Shown: one piece after another, positions 33,176 through 41,874 of the stretch
How the letters are laid out: the number at the start of each line of letters is the position of its first letter
Position numbering within the stretch: the first letter of the stretch is position 1
Source: Umbilicaria muhlenbergii
Taxonomy: Eukaryota > Ascomycota > Lecanoromycetes > Umbilicariales > Umbilicariaceae
Direction of reading: 5' to 3'
Assembly: GCA_000611775.1 (NCBI GenBank)
Contig: KK106982.1
Span: forward strand, 2,343,343 to 2,407,342
Length of the DNA stretch: 64,000 nt
Program-made: the position numbers and the translations under genes
The notes under the pieces: model-generated
Told to the model about the DNA's origin: nothing
Databases searched by the model: none
Seen by the model: the letters and a program-made list of their open reading frames with translations, nothing else

Positions 33176-33791
33176 ATATCAATTTGCTCATCATTCATGA
33201 AAAGTGAGTCATTATTCAGAGTAAGAATATGATCTTAACAAAACATCTCTTGCTTCTTGATTCAGGTGAAAATCTTGTGTCATATATCATTGAAATGCAG
33301 GATTCAAGGGCCATACCTGCTTCAAGACAGCATGATGACTGAAGAAGTAATGTCAAATGATAATGTCTAAATTGTTTCTGTAGGATAAGATACTAATGTA
33401 GTAATAAGAACATGAAACTTAAACTGAGATCACTCTGACCTGCATAAGTGATAACCTTAATGCGCAAAAGTAAAGTTTTAACCCTTGTGTGAATAGAATG
33501 CATCATGTATAAAGGCTTAGTGAATCCTGCAGGACTCTCAGTGTTTTACTTTATTACTCACTCTGACCTGACATGTCAAGGTGAGTTCAAAATCACTGAG
33601 ACACTGTCACTCAACTCAGCTTGACTCAGCCTGACTCAGTGTCACCCTGACCCGCGGTGACAGTCTAGTCAGAAAATCACTGTATCAAGCAAAGAATACT
33701 CACTTCATTTTCATCAGAATTACAAATAGACCAAGACATACTTATAATGATAAATTTCTAAACTGAAATCAAAATACTAAATAGTATATTT

Positions 33792-35063
33792 ATATTAATA
33801 TCATCAGGGCAGGTAGAAAAGTTTATTATAGTTTAAAAATCATGATTACAAATTAATACACAGATTGCGGATATTTAAGTTTTAATAAAAACAAAAGAAA
33901 TCATAATTAAAAAACACTTTGTTCAAGTAAAGCATTTAATTGCCTGTAACACATCAGTCTTTTACACTGATGAGTCAAAAATCAGTGTAAATACAACACA
34001 AAGCACAAAAAACCACATAGAAGTCAGAGTATACTGCATAAAAGACAATTACATAAATACAAAAAGCTACATTTTAGACTGTTACACTAAAGTAATAGAT
34101 GCGGAGCTTTATGCTATAATGCAGGCTACAAAACAAGTAATTTAAAGACAGTTTTTAGGAAAAAACATCTGAATATTTACAGATAGTCAAACTGCAATAC
34201 AAAAATTATAAAAACCTGCAAATACTGAAGTGCTATAACAAATTCAGTCAAATCTACAGCAATTACAGCAAAGTTAAAAGCTAATTCATATACACTGAAT
34301 TCTCAGTCATAGCCAAATACCAGGAAATAAATTAGCAGATAAAGCAGTTAAACAAGAAGCTTTAAACTCAGAAAATGCAATTATTAATGCAAACTCAAGG
34401 CATATTTTTTTATCATATATCAAAAAAGATATTGAGGAAATTGCTAAAGAGGAATAATTAATAAAATGACAAAATGCAAATCAAGGACAGTAATATAAGA
34501 CATATGTTACAAGACTTAATCTAATCATAAAGTCAAATGAATTATACAAATATGAAAGATTAACCTTTACAATATTTACACAATTAAAATTAAGATATGA
34601 CTATTTTAAGTTATATCTTTACAGATTACCTACATATGAAAATAATCAATGTTTTCAATGTAAGGTAAAATAGTCATCAGAGCATTTACTGTTAAATTGC
34701 AGGCAGTATAAACAAGAGCAGCAAGAGTTAAAACAGGAAATACAAAAAGCAAGATTCACACAATTAACATTACAGTCATTACTTTGTACAAAGGAAGGAA
34801 TTAAAAATACTTTAGTATTTTTAAAACACACAGAAATAACTACACGGAAGTGACTTTTAAAGGGGGTTAAGGATGAAAATCAGGAAGTAGAGTGAGGAGA
34901 TATTAAAAGAAATATTTAAAAATGTGTAATTCTGACATCAATAGCAGTCACAAAAGAAATTGACAAAACAAGTTAAATTGAGGTAATAAATACCTCACAT
35001 ATATAGAATACACAGTGTTATAGTTTTAAACTACATACACTTAATGAAGAAATAAATAAAAAA
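33792..35063 (+). mobile_element. LINE 3' half with RNase H, copy 1
   Basis: The plus strand reads VFYTDESKISVNTT (RNase H first Asp), DAELYAIMQATKQVI (Glu block), IFTDSQTAIQKL and HSPGN-like sequence. It then has a C-terminal knuckle-like segment (CFQCKVK, SEHLLLNCRQY) and a poly(A)-like AAATAAATAAAAAAA end at about 35060. It is the C-terminal part of the same LINE family as 25009-26047. It is 5'-truncated and broken by TAA codons. Confidence 0.8.
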
Positions 35064-36325
35064 ATATTAATATCATTAAAGCAAGTAGAAAGATCTATTA
35101 TAATTTAAAAATCATGATTGCAAATTAATACACAGATTGCAGATATTCAAGTTTTAATAAAAAAAATTACAATTAAAAAACACTTTACTTAAGTAAAGTA
35201 ATTAATTACCTGCAAAATATCAGTCTTTTACATTGATGAGTTAAAAATCAATGTAAATACAATACAAATCACAAAAAACCACATAGAAGCTGAAGTTTAC
35301 TATATAAAAAATAATCACACAAGTACAAAAAGTTACTTTTTAAGTTGTTACACTGAAATAGTTGATGCAGAGCTTTATGCTATAATGTAAATTATAAAAC
35401 AGGCAGTTTAAAGATAATTTACAGAAAAAACATCTGAATATTTACAAATAGTTAAACTGCAATATAAAAATTATAAAAATCTGCAAATACAGAAGTTCTG
35501 CAACAAATTTAATTAAATCTACAAGAAGTACAGCAAAATCAAAAGTTAATTCATATACATTAAATTTTTAGTTATAGTCAAATATCAGGAAATGAATTAA
35601 CAGATAAAGCAGTCAAACAAGAAGTTTTAAACTTAAAAAATGCAATTATTAATGCAGACTTTAAGTGTATTTCTTTATCTTATATCAAAAAAGATATTAA
35701 GGAAGTTGCTAAAAAAGAATGATTAATAAAATAACAAAATACAAATTAAGAACAGTAATATAAAACATATATTATAAAACTTAACTTAATTATAAAGTCA
35801 AAAGAATTATACAAATGTGAAAGATTAACCTTTACAATATTTACACAAATAAAATTAAGATATAATTATTTTAAATCATATCTTTACAAATTACTTACAT
35901 ATGAAAATAATTAATATTTTCAGTGTAAGATAAAATAATCATCAAAGTATTTACTGTTAAATTGCAGACAATATAAACAAGAGCAGCAGAAATTAAAAGA
36001 AAAAATGTAAAAAGTAAATTTCATACAATTAATATTATAAACATTATTATGCACAAAGAAAGAAATTAAAAATACTTTGATATTTCTAAAACACATAAAA
36101 ATAATCACATAAAAGTGACTTTTAAAGAGGGTTAAGGATGAAAATCAAGAAGTAAGATAAGAAAATATCAAAAAAATATTTTAAAAATATGTAATTTTAA
36201 CATCAATAGCAGTCACAAAAGAAATTGACAAAACAAATTAACTTAAGGTAATAAATACTTCATATATATAATATAACACATTGTCATAGTCTTAGACTGC
36301 ATATACTTAATGAAGAAATAAAATA
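35064..36325 (+). mobile_element. LINE 3' half, copy 2, more heavily mutated
   Basis: Starts with the same ATATTAATATCAT as copy 1 and follows it for its whole length (offset 1272 bp), ending ACTTAATGAAGAAATAAAA. Compared with copy 1 it shows extra C-to-T and G-to-A changes, many at CpA/TpG (CAACAC to CAATAC, AGTCAAA to AGTTAAA). The RNase H blocks are still aligned but broken. Head-to-tail arrangement with no intervening DNA is noteworthy. Confidence 0.8.
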
Positions 36326-37124
36326 ATAACTTAAATATATTATTTTTAAACCAATTTAAGTCAATTAATCTTTAATTTAAATAACATACTATATCAAACT
36401 TAATTTTATAAGTTGTTAAGTAAAAGTAGTTAAAGATATTAAACTGTAAATTAACTTTATTAAACACATAATTTAATAATTATAAACTCTTAAAACTTAA
36501 CTTTATATAAAATTTAAATAAGTATTACTTACTCAGCACTGATAAAGTTAAAAATATTAATAGATAAATAAATAAATATTTATAATAATTTATATAAAAC
36601 AAAATTATATAAGTAAAAAGAAATATATATATTAATTAAACTTTAACTGTTTATTTATAATTATTATTGCATAAATAATTTATACTTGTTGTAATACTTT
36701 AAAGTAAATATATAATTTTATATTTTATTTATAAAAAAATACTAGTTCTGATCTACTTTAATATAAATTAAAGTATTTGAAACTAAATAAAATATTAATC
36801 TGAGTAAAGATAAAATAAGAGGTTAAGAACTTTATAAGAAGTTTAATTGAGAAGAATGTTGATATTCTTAATGTTGACCTTACTGAGTGAGTTAATGCAT
36901 GTTATGAATATAGAGTCCCCAGGACTTTTTTATATACTCAAGCAGTCAGGTGAACTCTAAGAATAAACTTTATGCATGTCAGTAAGAGCAGTTACTAGGT
37001 AGCACAAAGTGTGCGGGGAACCTTGTCAAAATCATTATCGTCATCCCAGTGTGTGAGGCTTCATAAACGCTCAATATCATCTGAAAGCCTCTCCCCGCCA
37101 TATGCCCCCTCTTTCACCGTCAAA
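36326..37124. other. Very AT-rich DNA, then transition to normal DNA
   Basis: 36326-36830 is almost only A and T and holds no readable gene. Base composition recovers between about 36830 and 37010. GC-normal sequence with CpG begins just upstream of the zinc-finger gene; its promoter must lie in 36.85-37.12 kb. No TATA-like or other element is decisive. Confidence 0.5.
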
Positions 37125-37872
37125 ATGAGCCACTGTGACCCCTGCGGTCGTTCCTTTTCAAATCACAATTCCCTCGTGCAACATCTCAGCACATCATCTC
37201 GACACACATGGTGTGATAGATGCCAGAAATCCTTCAACTCCTTCTCAGCCAAGCAACAGCATCTCATCAGCTCTTCAAGCCATCACATCTGCACGAGATG
37301 TTCTAATCGGCCAGACTTCAGGTCTGAAGATGACTTGGATGAGCACCTAACAAGTGTCCACTATTACTGCAGTCCCTGTGATGATTACTTTAGCAACGCC
37401 GCGCGGTTGATCAGTCATGACGTTGCTGTGCATAACCTCTGTGAGACCTGCAAAACCTACTTTAACACTCCACAGAATCTTAAAGCGGTAGGTGCAATAT
37501 ACATTACTCTGTTCATGATCTACAGTTAACGCCCGGCAGCATGACCTAACGCACAAGGCAAAGACCATCGAGTGTTACGGCTGCAACGATAAATTTGTCT
37601 CTGTGTCAGCGATGATGCTTCACCTTGAATCTGGCTTCTGCGAATGCAAGATTGAGCGCGATAGGATCGTGGAGTTGGCCTTCGAGTGCCATCAGTCGAG
37701 GCACTATACCACCGACGACGAACACTACCCGTTTCAATGTTCAGGTTGCGACAGTCAATTTGGCAGCATAAGCTCCCTCCTCCAGCACACTGAGAGTGAC
37801 TATTGTGATGAGGTAGTCACGTCCAAGAGTCCACTGAGGAAATTCCTGCAGTTTCTTGAAACAAGAGTCTAA
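37125..37872 (+). CDS. C2H2 zinc-finger protein, two exons, 231 aa
   Basis: Exons 37125-37487 and 37540-37872 are joined by a 52-nt intron (GTAGGT...GGCAG) that splits a finger and restores LKAHDLTH. The start ATG at 37125 (TCAAAATGAG) begins MSHCDPCGRSF. Seven finger-like units follow: CDPC, CDRC, CTRC, CSPC, CETC, CYGC and CSGC; the last two end in Cys (ESGFC, ESDYC) instead of the second His. Such multi-finger proteins are widespread in Pezizomycotina, probably nucleic-acid binding, with no assigned function. The gene is free of stops and of CpG loss although flanked on both sides by heavily mutated DNA. The reading could extend 5' in frame without a clear ATG. Confidence 0.75.
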
Positions 37873-38043
37873 GCGGGGTTGCAATGTATCATGCCGCTCT
37901 TGAGATGAGACCGGATAAGTACCAAGACCGCAGTGTTCAAGCAGTGGACAACGGGGGAAGGCCGTAAAGTCATCAAAAAGGAATGAGATTCTATATGACT
38001 AGAAAAGGGCAAGATGTGAGATACATGTAAGGATATTAAAGTA

Positions 38044-40035
38044 ACGTAACCCACGGGGCAACGCCGCACTATAGGCAACGCCGCACCCCCCCCCTCCTAG
38101 GAAAACATGAATACACATAAACATTGATAGAAAATCAGAATTTCACCAATTGAACTGCAGATTTCAATTCAAATAGACAGCTTTGAAGCTCTGCATTGTA
38201 GTCTATAGTAGAGCTGTAGGATCTATGAATTTCAGAAACTCTAAGGCTGCTTTTGCTGTGACAGCTGCAGTCTTTGCTGTCTGCTTCTTCTTCTTCTTAT
38301 CCTGCAGCTGTTCTGACTTCCTGACTTGTGCCTTCAGCTGCTTTACCTCCTTCAGCACCCTCCTCTGCTCTGCTAAGTTCTTCTTGACCTGTTGATTAAT
38401 TAATTGAGCTTGCTTCTTCTTCTCTTCAGTCTCTTGTAGCTTCTCAGCCTCTTCCTTTATCAATACTCTTTTTAACCTTGTATATGTCTTTTTAGTTTAA
38501 GTCTGCTGCTTCTCCTTTCATATATTAGCCTCCGTGAGGGCTTTTGTTTGATGTTCAAGTATAATATGATCTGCAATTGCTTTAATAGCAGCTTTACTGA
38601 GCTGCATCACATGCTGTTTCACATGTGAAGTTCCGTTCAGAATCTGATCCACAACATCATTGATTTCAGAGGGGTTGAAAGGTGTAAGAATGAGGTTGAC
38701 AGAGTATTCATTAAAATCTGTAATAATCAGTTCTGAAGGAGTTTGAGGATGAAGAGGGAGCTTAATTATAATTGCTGCAAGATTGAAGAGATATAACTCT
38801 GCAGCAGCTCAAAAAGAGGCAATATTATCTTATGTAATAACCTCTGAACTGACCTGTAAGTAGTGCTTCAAGAAATCTTATTTGTTAATAAAATAACAGC
38901 CTTCAGAATGATTGTTATTCTTAATTGACTTCTTATAAGCCTTTGCCAACAGCTCAAAGATGTTAATATCAAGAGGCTGTAGCAAGTGCATAAAATGAGA
39001 GGGTAAACATAATAAAATAATGTCTTTCTTATGACAAAAATTGATGAATTGACTGATGCAATGAGAGTCATGATTATTCAAGATAAGAAGCTGCTTTTCA
39101 GCTGCTTATTGAGTAGTATAAAGCTCAAATACCTTGATTAATCACTTTAATTCAAGTTCATTGTCAGTTCAACCCTTCTCAGAAACAGTAATAACAGTGC
39201 TTTTAACAATTTTCTCTTGAAATCATTCTTTTAGGAGTCTTTTCCCCTTGAAAATCATCATAAGTAAAAGATGCTAACCTCATGTGAATATGCATTTTAT
39301 TAAAGTTGTTCATTCTTTATTCTCTGACTGTTGAATATTCTCAGTCTTCATTATATATGATATAATGATCTTGAAGGATGTTACAACCTCATGCAGTATG
39401 CTCTATTTATTTATATCATAGATATCCCTCATAGTGATGTCATACTTCTCAATTGTCATGTTGTATAGTTGAAATCAACACTCAATGACTTCTTGAGAAC
39501 TTGCTAAATATCACGCCTGATTTAACTTATAAGAGAAGGTGCTTTTCAGGTCAAGATGACACTGTAAAAATTTTAAATATTAATTAAAACTTAAGTCAGT
39601 CATATTTTCTTTCACTACAAGAAGATTCTTAGTTAGAGATTACAAATTTTTAATTCACAATGATCATCCTCATCCTGCTGCTACAATAATTCATCTTTTT
39701 ATAAAACTCTCTTTTACAACTGATAGTCTCTGCATGTTACTGCTGAATATGTATTTAAGCTTTCAAGTGCCCTGAATTCTCCCTCATAATGTACAGTCTG
39801 AAATGTCATATTGAATGACAATTCAACAGTAGAAAGGTGAATTTTCTAAATCTTTAAAAGTGTCATTATAAATCTTAATGATCTTAAGAATACACTCTTC
39901 TTTCTTTATTGAATGCACACAATTATGATGAAGAAATGAGTAGTTTCAATGCTTATTTTCTATTTTTTGTGAGGTGATAAGGGGGAGGGGGAGTGCAGTG
40001 TTGCTTATAATGTGATGTTGCCTCATGAGTTATGT
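38044..40035 (-). mobile_element. pogo/Fot1-type DNA transposon, 1992 bp
   Basis: Terminal inverted repeats of more than 50 bp: left from 38044 (ACGTAACCCACGGGGCAACG...) and right ending at 40035 (complement ACATAACTCATGAGGCAACA...), followed inward by a second GCAACG-CGCAC block and a C-rich run. TA lies on both sides (38042-38043, 40036-40037), the Tc1/mariner-pogo target duplication. The minus strand carries DDE transposase remnants. About 2 kb is the usual size for this group. The left TIR keeps its CpGs, while in the right TIR nearly all are CA or TG. Confidence 0.9.
38203..39850 (-). pseudogene. pogo-like DDE transposase, decayed
   Basis: At 39081-38878 the minus strand reads NNHDSHCISQFINFCHKKDI and LLCLPSHFMHLLQPLDINIF. 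This is the DDE_1/pogo catalytic block (DNHSSH-----F---C---I-LLCLPPHSTHLLQPLDVG-F), with the Asp of LDV kept and the first Asp changed to Asn. The C-terminal open stretch 38463-38203 is a Lys/Glu-rich coiled coil typical of fungal pogo transposases. The N-terminal helix-turn-helix part (39.3-39.85 kb) is too broken to read. Confidence 0.8.
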
Positions 40036-41750
40036 TAATAAAAGGTGACTGATAAATTTTTATATTTTTCACAATGAAAAGCAAAATTAAGATCTTCTCA
40101 TCATAAAAGAGAATAAATTTAAATTTTGTTCTTATGTTGATGTAATCTTAAAAGTAAAGTTCAATGTGACAATGCCTTACAGATGCAGAAATAATAAAAT
40201 ATTAAATAAAATAATTAATTAAATAATAAACAAACTGAATCTAAAAAGCTTTGATTATATAATATAAAATATGTAAAGTGAAGCTTTTTTAATATGTTTT
40301 TAAGTTAATTATTTATTAATTATATAATCTTATTACTTTAAATTATAAATTTTTTTTTTATAATATTTTGCACTTATAAACTAATGTCAATAACTTATTT
40401 AACAAAATATTTTTTAAAGTTAAAGAATAAAGTATTATTAAATTTAAATAATCTGCTGAGATTTTTAAAAGTAAAAATTACACTTATAAGTATTTTATAA
40501 AAAGTTTTTCTAATCTTTTAACTTTAATTAAAACAAGTTTAATATTATTTGTTTTAATTATAATAAGAAAAATAACTATGCAAAGAAATATACTATATTA
40601 TTAAAGAACTTAATTAAGTATACAGTGATTATTAAAATTAAATTATTATTTAAATTAAATTAAGTTAAGTTTATAATATAAAACTTAATTTATAATTTGA
40701 TATTCAGTGATTAATTTTGTTAACTTTGAGGTATTTATATAAATATTAAATTAATTATCTCTAATTAATTAAAACTTAATTATAAGATAATATTTACAAT
40801 ATAAATATTTATTATTTTAAACTTTAAACTCATTTAACTTTATGTGCTGTCATTTGTTTTTGATAATTTTTACATAAAATTAACAAATACATTAAACTTT
40901 ACTAATTATAAAATTTGTATAAAAAACAATTATAATATATTAATAAAAATAGTATTGTTTATTAATATCACTTGAATTTTTTAAGTTTTTCACTCAAAAT
41001 TAAGCTTTTAGCTAGTTAGAAATAATTAAATCAGTATTTATATAAATACTTTAAAATTAACTTAATTAATTATTAAATATTAAGTTTTATATTATAAATT
41101 TAACTTAACTTAACTTAGATAATAACTTAATAAAATACACTTTTTATGTATATTTAATAATATATGATGTATCATAATATCAAGGACTGAGATTATAATA
41201 AAAAGTTAAATATAAAATTTAAATAAAGGTTTTAACTATAAAGAAGATAAAATTTATAACTTAAATTAATATATAAAATAATACACAAGAAAGAAAATTT
41301 TTATGTGTTAATTTAAAATTATAACTGCAAAGCATGTTGATTATATTAATTAAATTTAAGCTTATTTTTAAGATTTACTCTCTGACAGTTATTTTAATTC
41401 AATTCAAATAAAAACTTTAAATTTAATATACTTTATATATAGTGATTTATTTTTAGTGATTTGAATTAAATTTTACTATTTATAAAATTTCAAAGAAGAA
41501 AAGCAACTTTTATTTTATTATTTTATAATATTTTTAAAAATTGTGCTGATTTATTATAAAGGTTAATTTGATCTTAATTAATCTCAGTGTCTGAGATAAT
41601 TGTACTATTAGTATCTTATGTTAATATAAAAAAGAAGCTACAATTTAATAGATTTATACTTATATGAGTATGAGTAAATGTATAAATCAAAATAAATGCT
41701 TTCAAACATAAAATATCATGTTTGAAGAACAGCAATCTTCACTTAAACCT
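40036..41750. other. Extremely AT-rich non-coding DNA
   Basis: The sequence is dominated by TTAAT, ATTTA and TTTAAA words, with very little G or C. No open frame of interest is present. It contains a long degenerate inverted repeat (40580-41180). GC returns abruptly near 41745, only about 130 bp before the TTI1 start codon. Confidence 0.6.
40580..41180. repeat. Degenerate inverted repeat in AT-rich DNA
   Basis: Arms of about 200 bp: roughly 40580-40800 and 40970-41180. Shared words include TTAAGTTTTATATTATAAA, GTATTTATATAAATA and TTAATAATATA. Mismatches are mostly transitions. It may be a foldback or the two ends of a decayed TIR element. Confidence 0.5.
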
Positions 41751-41874
41751 CAACTGAGTGATTTATCTGAACATCACTGGTCACAGTGAGCGAATCTCAT
41801 CTTTTCAACGCTATCACCTTCATGATACGAAGTGGGCAATTTCAGTACATCGTTTTCTTGCTGTTTAGTCTCCA

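Larger units (their letters stand above)
32690..33342 (+). pseudogene. Histone H3-like (possibly CENP-A-like) pseudogene
   Basis: Three exons can be read. Exon 1 (to 32870) has an H3-tail-like stretch (KSSKNKAAEKHQ, later SAPQGKGPA) with stops. After intron 32871-32921, exon 2 gives SEMKALHEIKHYQ, ELLILKTAFQHLIHEI and QKTALLMLQKSTEMLLISFF, against the H3 pattern PGTVALREIRRYQ, ELLIRK-PFQRLVREI and ALQE--E--LV-LFED. After intron 33126-33175, exon 3 gives NINLLIIHEK, stop, VIIQSKNM (H3: DTNLCAIHAKRVTIQ-KD). The loop between EI and Q is about 17 residues, longer than in H3 (about 10), and a TGA (from TGG) stands where CENP-A has Trp and H3 has Phe. Stops show it is dead. An in-frame TGA ends it at 33340. 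Confidence 0.75.

Noticed and set aside
1-33600. Classical Neurospora-type RIP (CpA to TpA)
   Set aside because: CA and TG are abundant and CG nearly absent in this stretch, the opposite of the classical signature; only the 35-36.9 and 40-41.7 kb parts look more TpA-rich.
1-36900. Giant Starship-type element carrying the region
   Set aside because: No DUF3435 tyrosine recombinase remnant was recognised; the parts are explained by individually bounded transposons.
37011-37124. Start of the zinc-finger gene at a GTG upstream of 37125
   Set aside because: Fungal nuclear genes use ATG; the ATG at 37125 has a suitable context and precedes the first finger.
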